This document shows, in pieces, positions 37,813-49,742 of a DNA stretch of 64,000 nucleotides. The stretch spans positions 930,001-994,000 of the forward strand of contig JBHGNT010000006.1 in assembly GCA_043228905.1 (NCBI GenBank), in the 5' to 3' direction. Below the pieces are notes generated by a model. It made no database searches. It had not been told where the DNA came from and saw only the letters and a list, made by a program, of their open reading frames with translations. How positions within the stretch are numbered: the first letter of the stretch is position 1; each line of letters begins with the position of its first letter. Position numbers and translations under genes: made by a program. The DNA is from Azolla caroliniana. Its lineage: Eukaryota > Polypodiophyta.

Positions 37813-38990
37813 AATATAACATCAATACTTTACGCTAGATCACTTAATCCTAACCCCTTGAGGAACAAGCTACAAGAGGGAATATAGGATCATTGGAACA
37901 ATGTAGAGGCCTTATAGTTGGATCATAGACGAGTTCATGTTCTTAATCGCAAGACTCCAAGCAATTTTACACAATGCATTTGCATGTAGATTGACAAAGC
38001 ATGTAATTTGCATTAGTTCTATCATCAATTTCTTCTTGAGAAAGTATGTACCTTGGTCCTGAACCTTGGGTGGTGTTAGGAGGCCATCCCTCCAAATTTG
38101 ATCCGTCTTGCACAAGTAGAAGACAATTCATCCACAATGCAAATGTTGGTCCCTCCAAGGTTGTGGTTGTCAGCAAAGTGAGGTTTTGGGCTTTCCTATT
38201 CTTTGGTGAGTTTTCCTACCCCAACTTCTATATTTCCTTTTTCTTTCTCATCTTCGCTTTGATTTTTTCCCATGATATGCACCACCATTCACCTCTTGTC
38301 ACTAGTTTTGTGTATTTTTTGCAGAAAACACAAACAAAACCTAAAAAACACGGGATGTTCATCTTGCATATATCAATGCACACTAAATTCCCAAAAGGAT
38401 GATCCCTCTACCTCAAACATCAATTTTGCAAACCCTTAGCCTCAAAATAAACCCTCTATCTCAGGCCATTCCAAGCAAATTCACCAAGTTTGGCTTCAAA
38501 GAACTTCAACCAGAAGCTTGAATACAACCCTAATGAGGATTTCAAATGTGGAAATTTTACCTTGTTAGTATAGAGAACTACCACTACCACTACCATCATC
38601 TTAATATTGACCTCCAAAACTCCCCCTTCTCATGTTGATACAACCCAATGTCCTTCAACAATATCATTGCCACCTAAAAGTTATGGTTATGAATAGCCAC
38701 AACATTCACAAAATTAAACCATATAAATCAAAATCATATTTTCTCATAAAGTTGTAGTGCCTTGTTTCCTAACAAACTAGAACAAAAGGATGAGAAAGAT
38801 TAACAGGGAGCATAAATTATTATGTGCACACACTATAACCATACTCTATTTATTTACTCCAATAAAAAACACTTAGCTTCATGTAATCAGGTTTTACTGA
38901 TTTAGAAGCAGTTAGCTTATCAAAGCTTAAAAGCTGTTCCGTGCTCAAGCATTTATGTCCTTTATATAGAAAAGTAGAGAATGCACTCTT

Positions 38991-41900
38991 TCAAGACCTA
39001 ACTCCATATACTGGAATTCGCCGCTGAATGGGTGTTCGGCAAGATGGACAATCTCCGAGACCTGCTTTTGCATGCAATTCATTGCATTTAACACATACAC
39101 TCTGATGCGCACAAGGTAGAAACACAACAGACACCTCCTCACTCATGCACATCACACATTCCCGATCTCGACGAACATCCACCTGAGACTTCTGCAATTC
39201 CGCGATCTCTGATAGCAGCTTTGCATGCATAGTTTTTAGTTTTTGTGTTGAGCAAGTATTTACCTTACCAGAATTAACTCCGATGTTGTTCTCCCAACTT
39301 AATGGTGATGGTTGCAACCCTAATGATAACTTCACCTTGGCAATCTCCTTCTCTAACTTCTTCACTTCATCACGATGACGTTGCGATTCTGCCTCGTATT
39401 TCTTTTGCATTGTCTCTTCTCTCCTCTTGGCCAACTGCTCAGATTGTTCTCTTGCCTTTTTCGCCACTTCAGCTCGCACCAATACTTCTTTCACTGCTAG
39501 CTTCTCTTGTCTCAATCTTGCCTAAAATTTATGCATATGGAAAAAGTAGCATATAAAAAGAGAAACTATTAAGTATCTGTAAGTATTTGGCGATGTTTGA
39601 TAATTATTAATTGCTCAAATAGCACATATAATTTCTATTTTGTGGTTTGACCAAAAGCATTTGGGGAAATAAAAACAGGGGTACTTCATAGTTTTCCCTA
39701 TATGCAAAAACAAACAAACTTTTTCTCCCATATCATTTGCTATAACACCCACTTCTGTCTGTTATATAGCAAACTTATATAATCCTAGAATGCTCACCTC
39801 TGTTTGCTGCAGGCGATCTTTTCCTAGTGAAAGTTGCTCTAAATAGCTAGACAAGGTTCGTTTTCCATCAAGGAGATCTTCTTGAAGCTTTAGTTTCTGC
39901 TTTTCCCAGCCTTGAGCTTTTTTTGTTGATTTCTTCTCTCTTTTGGAAGCCTCTTGACACTCAGAGACTGACACCACAGCAGCATGTTTTGCAGCCTCCA
40001 TCTCACCTCTAACTGCTGCATTCTCAGCTTCCAATCTCCAAGCAGTTGAATTTGCTCGATCTACTTGGCTTACAGCCTTTCGCAGAGCATTCTCCATTTC
40101 AGCCAATTTCTTCATTGTGCTCTCCTCTAGTGTTTGCTTCTCCTTCTTCAAGCGAATGTATTCATCTCTTTCTTGTCTTAGAGCTTTAAGCTCGGCACTA
40201 TCCTTAGTTAACCTCCGTGTAGCTTGCATGACTTTCTGTTGGGCCCAATCAGTCCAATCTTGATGTTGTGATTCAAGATACTTTACACGGTCAACGAGTT
40301 GCCAGAGCATAACAGTCTTTCGCTCTTCTGCATTTGGATCAACACAATCCAACAATTGACTACTGTCAGAAGAACTATGATCTGTCGGAGGAGAAGGGAT
40401 CTCTTTGTTGAAATCATATATGTGGGAATTCCCATTGGATTCTTTTCCTGCATTACCTATGGGCAATGTTGTTAATGAGAGCTCTCCTCTGGTTGAAGCT
40501 AGCGATGCAGCTGGAGTTGTCCAGCTGTCACAAGCAGAACCTTGAAAACTAGTAAGTGTAGCAGTTGACGGACGGCCTATCTGGAGATCTGTTTGTACTG
40601 GATAGTTGGTAACAGGTTGTAATTGCACATTCACGCAAACCTTATCATTCCCCCTGAATATAGCAGAATTTTGCTGAAGTGACGTTGTTTGAAATGATGA
40701 AGGGTTACTTGAATTGGAATCAACCTCAAGAGAATGAGGTACATGGTGTGCATCAGAAATATGAGCCATTCTCACCCTGTGAGATGAAACATCAGATGTG
40801 ATAACACTTGGAACGACATGGTCAGGTTGCCAACTTTGCATTTTATCGACATACTCAAGTTTACTATTACTTTCTGGAGAATACAATCCAGGGTTTATGG
40901 CATGTTCTTCCAAATTTGGAACCTGTGATGAAGAAAACTGATAGGAATTCACAACAGCTGTGTTCTTTGAAATGTTTCCTTGAGATGACTTAACAGAATC
41001 ATTGTTTTTAGAGGTGAAAAGCGGAGCACGTGCGCTCTTAGATAGAGATGGTTTGGAGCTTCCTTTGCGGGATGCTACAGAAACTTTGCCAATAGAAGAA
41101 GATGAAAACCTTGGAGTAGAAAATGCTGAGCAGGTATCGATGTGAGAGCTTTTAAATGGCGTAAATGACTGTGCATTTACCTGAGGAATGCGTTCTGGTA
41201 ATGGGATGGAAGCAACAGTATTGCTAAGAGGTACATTTGACAATGATGAATCGCTACCAGATACTGTGGATGGCACGACATTTGGCACAACCCTATCCTT
41301 GACACTAGAAGCTGGTGCAACATCTTCATCCATTGCACATGCAAGGAATACATTTAGATCACACATTAATAAGCACCACATAGCATCTCCTTTACTCATA
41401 TGAATCCGAACTTTTCTTAACATACATATCATCTCTGCTAATACATAACTCTCCATCTGCTTCAAATTTGTGAAACTTGTATCTCCAGTAGTAGTGGTTC
41501 TGGCTTCTTTATTCTGTAACCATGCCAATGAACTCTCTACTATACTGGAGAGTGCATCCCTCCCATTCCATCTTCCATTTCTAAGCACAGCATTTAAAGC
41601 ATCATCATGACTATAATCACATGAAGTGGTGATCCTTTGGATGGCATCCTTGTAAACATCATCCAACATGCTTATCAAGATCTCCTCCAACTGTGCTTCA
41701 GAGAATTGATCCCAATCTGAAACATCATGTAGCTCAGGATACTCTTTGCCATGTTTAGGGTGAGTGATATGTTGAGGAGATGGGGAGAACACACCAGGTT
41801 GCAATCTACAGTCTACAGTAGGAGCGTTTTCAAGAGGTTTGTGACTGCTTAAGTGATTTGGCAACATCATGTGGTGGCCATAGCTACAGCATCCATTGGT

Positions 41901-42194
41901 ATCAGGTGCAAAAGCAGAAGGATCTGTAGTGTGAGTACTGTTATTGCAAAAATTACCACCAAGAATCACACCATTCTTACTGTTATTGCAGAGGTTACCA
42001 TCAAGAATCACACCATTCTTACTACTTTCACCATTACGGAGGGTTGAAGCAATAGATTGTTGTTGCTGCTGCTGCTGATGATGATGATGATGAGGGTCTG
42101 ATATGTACTTCCTCTTGTTGCGGCTTCCTTTCTCTTTCTCCATACCAGAGGATGGAGAGTCAGAAGTAGAGGAGTTCAGAAAACCACTTCGCAT
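38991..42194 (-). CDS. Putative RING-type E3 ubiquitin ligase, RF298/RF4-like (975 aa)
   Basis: Exon 1 is 42194-39798 (799 codons) and exon 2 is 39521-38991 (176 codons plus stop), joined by a 276-bp GT-AG intron. A His/Gln run lies near residue 36. A helical region follows (SEAQLEEILISMLDDVYKDA, then DALNAVLRNGRW). A long Ser-rich middle comes next, then a coiled coil from about 650 to 880. The C-terminal C3HC4 RING lies at about 921-960, with CVMCMSEE, LPCAHQSVC, CNELH and CPSCRTPI. This order matches the plant RF298/RF4 family of predicted E3 ligases. The substrate is unknown. A GTATGT donor at 42770 and an acceptor ending at 42215 suggest a 556-bp 5' UTR intron. The frames are intact, so the gene is probably functional. 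Confidence 0.9.
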
Positions 42195-42214
42195 GGTCTC
42201 CTAGGGAAACGGAT

Positions 42215-42770
42215 CTAAACAGATTCAACCAATAAAAAAATAGCCATCAATTCAAACTCTTGAAAAGCAAGACCGAAAGAGAAGCTCTTGTCTGAATGAT
42301 GAGACAGCTGTTGCAATGTTGTTAAAAGATCATCTACAGAAGGATGAAATCAAAGAAGAACAAGTGGAAAAAGATGGAGAATGGTTTCCTACTCGAGGGA
42401 TTGAGTCTCCGGGTGATTCACCATAATATGAACAAAAAGCACAATAGTCAAACTCTGGGAAGCAAAACTTTGTGAAAAGATCATTCCTCGTGTACTACTG
42501 TTCATGTAAAAGGTTACATCAAAGGCAAATATACGGAACTCTGAACAGTGACATATCTTTCTATGTGGATAGGTGTATGATGCATCAGACGAATGACAAT
42601 GAAGCAGAAAGGCAAAGAAAACATGGAGGTGGAAAGAGATGAGGCAAGCTTGTGTCTGATCAACAATCAGATGCATGTGACCACCGTGTTTCATGCATCA
42701 AAAGGATGACATCAAAGCAGAGAGAAGAAGAAAAGACATAACTTTGACAGCATCGTTGAGGATAACATAC
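42215..42770 (-). other. Possible 5' UTR intron of the RING gene
   Basis: In minus sense TTAAG|GTATGTTATCC at 42770 pairs with AATCTGTTTAG at 42215, 20 bases before the start codon. Inferred from splice motifs only. Confidence 0.45.
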
Positions 42771-43329
42771 CTTAAGCAAAGGGAAGCAGTGGAGATGGAG
42801 ATGGCCGGAGCGAGTACGTTGTACGATGCAGATATGATCTTCTGTTATCTTTCTTTGTCGATGGAAGAAAAGGTGATTACACAGTTTCATACAGATGATG
42901 TTCTTCTGTTATATCGCTCCCTGTCAGGATATGGCGATAGAGGTGAAGGATGCGAATATACTGTTAGATGATTATATGAAGCCTCTCTCTCATACTCCCT
43001 CTCTCTCTCTCTTTCTTCTCGAAATGGATTGGAAGAGAAGAACCTTACCTATGTCGCCTTCTTCCGTATACAGTGTTTCTGATGGTTTCGTCCTCTTCTG
43101 ATTGGCTATGGCGAAACAAAGCTTTCTTCTTCTCCTCCCAAAAAAAAAAGGAAAAAGGAAAAAAAAAACACAGATTTGTCCGCTCTCCCACTGACACGTG
43201 TCTGTATAAAGGCCGAATTTTTCCTTCCATTTTTCGTGTATTTTCTGCCCTTTTACATACAAATGTATATTTTTGAGAGCCTTATGGGCTTTTTCTCTCA
43301 CATGGGCAATGCTGCACCACACTGACCAC

Positions 43330-43369
<40 letters not shown>

Positions 43370-44839
43370 CTCTCTCTCTCTCTCTCTAGCCTCCATAGAT
43401 CTGGTGCTCCTGACCTCGACCCACCTCCTCTGCTCGATTTGCCTGGATGGAGCTTGGCGCAAGCAATTAGATTGAGATTGGACGCATTTTATTTGAGCAA
43501 GATTGTGCACATATGATTGAACCAAGACACACCCAATGAATGGTATTATCTTTTCAACCATCCACTTAGATGTCCATATTGTATAAAGTGTTGGACATCA
43601 ATTTGAACCATTCCTAAAGTCAATTGACATCGACACGGCTTTGATTTGATGGACATGCATTTTTTCATCATCAAACATGATACCCAACACTCGACAAGTG
43701 GTATGCCATTTCCATAGGAGGTTGATGCATAGCTAAATTGTTGTGCGCAAAAAACGTAAATTTAGAGCATTGAGCATTGTGCAAAAGTGGGTGTTCATTG
43801 ACCATTGTATTTCTAATTTTTTGGTGGATTTCTACCCCTATGAACTACGATTCAAAAGCTACTTTCATAATCCACCATTTGTGCAACCACCTTGATTAAA
43901 CAATGACATACATGTTGTATGTTACTATGGTGATTGGCTACATGTTTATGGTGAATTTTTGAAGGAAGTTCCTTATGTGTGCTATCTAAAATGAGGTCCT
44001 TAGAATATTGAGGTATAATTTTGTTGTGGGTGTAGATAAAAAGAGTTTTCACATATGTAGAAACAATCTCCTCATAAGAGTCGTGATTCATGGATATGCA
44101 CAAACAAGCTTTGTAGAGTGTAGACTTTGACATGCATAGGCTTAATGTATTTTGGTTGAAGTACTCATGTTACTATAACAATAGAGCGCAAAAACATGAT
44201 TATAAAATAGGGTCTCTAAGTTCGTGTGCTCTTAAGTGAGCATCAACATCTAACCCATCTACCATATCAATGCACCGCCCAACTTATTGATCACATGTGA
44301 GATGTATTTGGTGCATTTTCACTCTAATAATCACATCATTCGATAAAATTCAAAATCTACTACATCTTTATATAGCGAACTAATCATGTTGTTTTGTTGT
44401 CTAAACTCTTGCACCATCATCCTACTATTACTTGCTTCGTTGTATTCTCCCATCTAAATGTCCCATAATAACTTAGCTTCTTAATCCTCTTCCAACTTGA
44501 GGCCATGATAAGTATATCTATACAATTGTCCTTTGATGGATGAATTCTAACTTCACCTTCTCATATGAAGTGGTTTTGGATCTTTGTAACGTTGGTCTAG
44601 CCATCGAGACACCTTATTCTTTGCAACCACATTGTAATTTGTAACTCTAGTTGTTGTATGTTATCATCAATATCTCTCTCCCAATCGACATCATGTTATT
44701 CGTTGGGAGCATAATTAGTCACATTGCTTCAAGTTCTCCATTGCATGTCACACATTTAATCACTTCTTGTTGGTCTAAGGAGATAGTTTGAACCCTAGGG
44801 ATAAACAAAATATGCAAGTAGGCCTTTTGTGTTGTAGAT
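42771..44839. other. RING gene 5' flank and spacer
   Basis: It holds (CT)n tracts near 42995-43013 and 43332-43387, an A-rich block at 43140-43170, and a weak LINE endonuclease trace near 44450 on the minus strand. No other gene is recognised. Confidence 0.5.
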
Positions 44840-44874
44840 TGTAAAGAATCGGGAGTGATTTTGTGCAGCAGAAG

Positions 44875-44942
<68 letters not shown>

Positions 44943-45227
44943 ACACGATGTATACAGAAAACAAGAAAACTGTATTAGCAAGGAGCAAGAATGAACTAGC
45001 AGATACAAAGAGAAGGAGAAGGTGCCTATGTAGTCAGCTTCTCTCTAAGTTCTCTCACTAGAACCGCCTCTTGGGAAAGAGGTGGAGTCTTAACTACTTA
45101 CTGAATGTGTCATAGGACATTAACTTCTATGACACACTAGTTACAATACAAGGAGGTGGGATGTTCACACACTTGGGCATCCTAGAGTGTGTTCCCACAC
45201 AAGGGAAGTTGAGTTTGATTCTCAACA
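44840..45227 (-). repeat. Copia-A-like LTR carrying a (GT)n(GA)n microsatellite
   Basis: It has TG...CA ends and the same terminal sequences as the other copia-A LTRs. About 20 GT and 13 GA units (44877-44942) sit where the other copies have only a short CT/CA-rich stretch. Confidence 0.75.
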
Positions 45228-48200
45228 CGCACCTGCAAACACAACTTCCAGTCGACGGATAGTTGGTTCAAGTTGGTCTTCAATTGTGGATGACCGGCTC
45301 ACTCTTGTGTCTACTCTGCTACATTTGCCTTCGTGTCAGACGTCTCCTTATCCATACTCCCCCTCAAGCTCGGTTGGTCGGCAATAGAAAGACCTAGGTT
45401 CATTGTGAACTGTCATAGCTTGTCGGCTCCCAAGGCCTTCGTGAAGATGTTGGTCGTTTGCAGGTGCGTGCTGATGTGTTTTAGGTCGACGTTTCTGGAC
45501 AAGACACACTCTCGGATGAAGTGATATTGTACCTCAATGTGCTTGGTTCGAACGTGAAAGACTGGGTTACAGGCCAGGTGGATACTGCTAATATTATCGC
45601 AGTAGAGGAGAATCAGATCCTTGATGTGAACGCCCATATCCTTCAAGATTCATTTCAGCCAAACAACTTCGCATGTTGACACGGTTGCACCCCTGTATTT
45701 TGCTTTTATGCTCAATAGTGCGATTGTCGACTACTTCTTATTGTTCCACGATATGGCTCCGCTACCGAGGGAGACGACGAACCCTGATGTTGATCGTCTA
45801 TTGGCTCTGTTGTCGGCCCTGTTGGCATTGGTGTAGTCTTCTAGTCGAATTGGTGTGACCGACTTGTAGAGGATGCTTAAATTAATCCATGGTTCCACTC
45901 ATATATCGTAGTACTCGCTTAGCACGGTCAAGGTGAATGTCACACGGAGTCTGCATTAACTAGCTAAGGAGGTCGACCAGATAACTGAGGTCGGGTTGGG
46001 TGATGGTTAGATAGATTAGGCTTCCGGCTAGCTGTCGATAGTGAGTCGACTCACACTGTTCTGTGTCAAACTCGACATCTAGCTTTAGGTTTTGATCGAG
46101 AGGGGTAGCAATGGGCTTACATTCTATCATCCCAAACTTGAAGAGTAAACTGAGGATATAGTGTCATTGGGAGATCATGATGTCATCAACAATCTGAATT
46201 ACTTCTATACCTAGAAAGTAATGTAGCTCCTTCATGTCTTTCTGAGATTCCGGCCGGAGAAAGCGGTGTCATGGATTGTAGTCTAAGTTGGTTAAACTTC
46301 TTGCGTGCGTGAGCACTTGGATTTTCAGAGCCTACAGGTCTTGGTAGTGCCATATTGTGTAACCAATGAATCAATGAACGCGTCTAGCTTGTAGAGGTGG
46401 ATGTTACATTTCGAATCGGCCAGAGAGAAGCTTTTTATATGAATGATGTCTACTAATTGGTCTCCTCCAATGATCAAATAATATTAAAATAAATACTTTT
46501 CCTCTTGAGTCTCTTTAGATGAACAGAGAGTTGTTGGACTTAGACGTTTTGAAGCCGATTTGGTGAAGATATTGGGTTATATTAGAATGTCATGCTCTAG
46601 GTGACTGCTTGAGACCGTAGAGAGGCTTTTTGAGTCAGCAGACAACAATCAGATGCATACTTGACTTGAATCCGGGTGGTTGTACCATGTATACCTCCTC
46701 ATCTAATTCGCCTTGGAGGAAGGCGTTCTTGACATCCATCTAGAGGTGCCACCCTTTTGTTGTTACAAGCGCAATCACGGTCCGAATGGTAATCATCTTT
46801 GCCACCGGGGCAAAGGTCTCTTCATAATCGACTCCGTGTGTTTGTGCATATCCTTTTGCCACAAGTCGGGCCTTGTACCGATTGAGGTGTCGTCGACATT
46901 GTGCTTCACCTTGTATATCCACCGGCATCCGATTGCCTTTTGGTGGGGTGAAAGGGGGATGACATCTCATGTCTCGTTCCTAGAGGGTGCTTTCATCTCC
47001 TCATTCATCGCTTCAACCCATCGCGGGTCTTTAGCGGCTTTAGAAAAATTTCCTAGCTCCCAAACGATCGACACCTTCATCATAAAGGCATAGTGATATG
47101 CCATGTAGTCGTTGTAGCTGAATCAGTTAACTACATTCTTTTCTTGGGTGGAGCGACGTAGTTATTCACTAGTCTTTGTGAACACTTTCTTGGCTCATGG
47201 TGTCCTCATGGTAGGAACATCCAATCCATCGTACTTATTGTCTAGTGAGTGAGCCAATTCGTTTCCATCTGAGTCTTCATTTTGGCCTTCCCTTTGTCCA
47301 GTTTTGGACTTGGTCACGACGTGCTTTGGTCATTTGAGGGCTCTTGCAGTCCACTCAACCTAGTTGAGATTGAACTTTCCTTTGTTGTGAGCCTTAGTCA
47401 ATCATCCTCCTCTGAATCTATGTTGAAGTTGGTTTCGATCGGATGGGATGGATCTGAGTCGACCGTGTACCAGGATGTTGATTTGTCGAATACGACATCC
47501 CTACTCACTCGTACCTTCTTGGTGGATGGGTCGAAACACTTATACCCTTTTGTTCAAGTGAGTACCCTACGAAGATACATTTCTCTGACTTGGGATCAAG
47601 GTTTTGCCGTTTTTTGTTGGGAATATGTACGAATGCGATGGAGCCGAATATCCTAACGTGGGATAGGTCTAACTTCTTTCCATAAAACTTCTCGTGGGGT
47701 AAATATCTTGCACTCTGGATGTTGTGCACCGACTCATTAGATAGATGGTCGTGTTCACCGCGTTAGCCCAATACGATTTTGGCACATAAGCTTACCTCTA
47801 GATTTGGATCTGGCATGGGACTTGTCCCTTCTTTGTGGACTTCTTTGTTTGCTTCTACCTCTGTCGGGGTGTTGAGCCAGGTTTGACTCCGATTGGGACA
47901 GGACACCCTTGTCCTTCCTTCTCATATCCTTGTTCAAGATGTTTGTCTTTACCACTTGTAGAAACAAGTTCTCTTCTTGACACGAGGTGTTGAGAGTCAC
48001 CACCAGGTTCTCCAAACTGTCTGGCAAGGTACACAACAGTAGTAGGGCTTGCATAGCATCATCAAGGGGGAACTTGGCTGCCACAAGTTGATTTACTAGC
48101 CGCATGAATGTATTGATGTGCACCACTATGCTCTCTCCATCTCTATACTTCAGTCGTACAATCGTACGATATTCCTCATCAAAGATGTCTTGTTCAAAGC

Positions 48201-48538
48201 ATTTTTCCTCTCGTACAACCCTGCAAGTTTCTTCCACATCTCGTAGGCATTTGTGTCGTTTGCCACATGTGGAAGGACACTAACATCTACATTGTCTAAT
48301 GGTGGCCACTGCCTTCCTGTTGAGGATTTTCCATTCATACTCTAATACCCCGTGGGTATTTGTTCTCTATCGATGGGCTCGTACATATCTTTGACGATGA
48401 GAAGATCCTCCATTTTGATCTCCTAGTCTGCATAATTGTGTGAGTTCGGGACCATCATTCCTAGGAAGCCACTCACACCTCCTTCCTTCTTTACACTTGT
48501 TGCTCTATTGCTAGTTTGTGGAGATGGGATCAAAAGTC

Positions 48539-49203
48539 TGTGAGAAAGATATGCAGAAAATGCACAGCTCAGAACAAAAAACAACAAAAAGAACAAAATG
48601 TGCACAGTACACAAGTTTTACGTGGAAACCCTAAACGGGGAAAACCATGGGAACAGAGATCCACTATACAATAGAGAATACAAAAAAAAGGTTACAACTC
48701 TCTCTAAAACTCAAAGGTTAACCACTTAGGGTTCTTGGCGAGTTTGTTGAACGCTAGCCGTCGCTCTCTCACACACTCTCTCTATCTACGCAGCACTTCG
48801 TTATGTTTTGCTCTTTTTGTTCTACACCCATAATGTTTACCCTAGGTGTATTTATATTTATACATAGTATGGGCTATTTACAAATATAGTTGTTATTATT
48901 ATTATTATTATATAATAATAGTCGTTAATCAACGGACTTATAGGCTAGTCAATTTGATTAGCCGACTCCTGTGTCGACTGTCTAGTTGGCCTTGTCGTCG
49001 ACCATGCGGTTGGCCCGACTAGTCAGTCTTGTCCTCGACTTGGATCATCTATTGTCGACTCTCTCTTAATTGACTCTTTCATTTCTTCGAGTTATGGCTC
49101 TTACCAACCTGAATTGTCGGCTCCTTATCTTCGACTAACGATCGACCACTTCATGTTTTCGACTGTCGTCTCTTACCAGCCTGAACAATCGTCTCCTCCC
49201 ACA
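48539..49203 (-). repeat. Tork-like LTR (5' LTR of the chimeric element)
   Basis: The minus strand contains CCATGGTTTTCCCCGTTTAG and TTTCCACGTAAAAC, a U5-type pattern shared with the LTRs at 25478 and 52252. The left end is set at TGTGAGAAAG; no clear initiator-Met primer site follows. Confidence 0.55.
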
Positions 49204-49381
49204 GGAGGGACATATTCCGAACATGCCTTACCTTTAATACCAACACTTTTGGATTGGTTGACTGGAGCCAAATACTTTACAAAGATCGATCTTAGGCGTG
49301 CTTATAATCCAGTTCGAATTCGTCCGGGTGATGAATGGAAAACTACATTTTGCGCTCGATATGGCCATTTTGAGTATACAA
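49204..49381 (+). pseudogene. Ty3/gypsy reverse transcriptase fragment
   Basis: It translates as [20 protein letters not shown] and [19 protein letters not shown], the gypsy RT region before the YVDD site. Only 178 bp survive, trapped between a Tork-like LTR and a copia-A LTR. Confidence 0.85.
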
Positions 49382-49742
49382 TGTAAAGAATCAAGAGATG
49401 GATTCTTGTGAAGCGGAATAGGTGTGAATTGTGTGTGTATGAGAGAGAGAGACACACACACACAGAGTAAACGCAAGGTTAAGTATATTAGCAAAGGAGA
49501 AAGACTCAACATTATACAAGATGGGAGGAGGGTGCTTTATGTAGTCACCCTCTCTCTTCATTAACTACAAGGCTCATGGAGCATGGGGAATGTGAAAGCT
49601 CATAAGTTATGTGTCATAGAGTATGATTCTATGACTCATACTAAATGCTAGAATACAAAGTGGTGACTCTTGACCGCTGAGGTGTCTCTTCACTCTCAAG
49701 GTGAGTTCACACACTAGACCAAGTTGAGCTTGATTCTCAACA
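49382..49742 (-). repeat. 3' LTR of copia-A, 361 bp
   Basis: In minus sense it runs TGTTGAGAATCAAGC ... GATTCTTTACA. The TATA box seen in the other copies is changed here to TACATAAAG (near 49537-49545). Confidence 0.85.

Larger units (their letters stand above)
35271..38990. other. Spacer containing old repeat debris
   Basis: It is AT-rich. Besides the minus-strand LINE relic and the 37674-37812 repeat, I see no gene. The last part near 38900 is probably the 3' UTR of the RING gene. Confidence 0.5.
44840..49203 (-). mobile_element. Chimeric, decayed copia: Tork-type LTR/gag joined to a copia-A 3' half
   Basis: In minus sense an LTR of 665 bp (49203-48539, TGTGGGAGGAG ... TTTCTCACA) is followed by Tork-like gag pieces (ADWEIKMEDLL, KKLAGLYERKNALNKTSLMR, RLVNQLVAAKFPLDDAMQALLLL). 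At about 47770, after KSRGKLMC, the sequence jumps to the end of integrase (SYWANAVNTTIYLMSRC), losing the zinc knuckle, protease and integrase core. RT (RYKARLVAKGYAQTHGVDYE) and RNase H (YCDNISSIHLACNPVFH) then match copia-A. The 3' LTR (45227-44840, 388 bp, TGTTGAGAATC ... GATTCTTTACA) is also copia-A-like and unlike the 5' LTR. Many stops and shifts are present. Confidence 0.75.
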
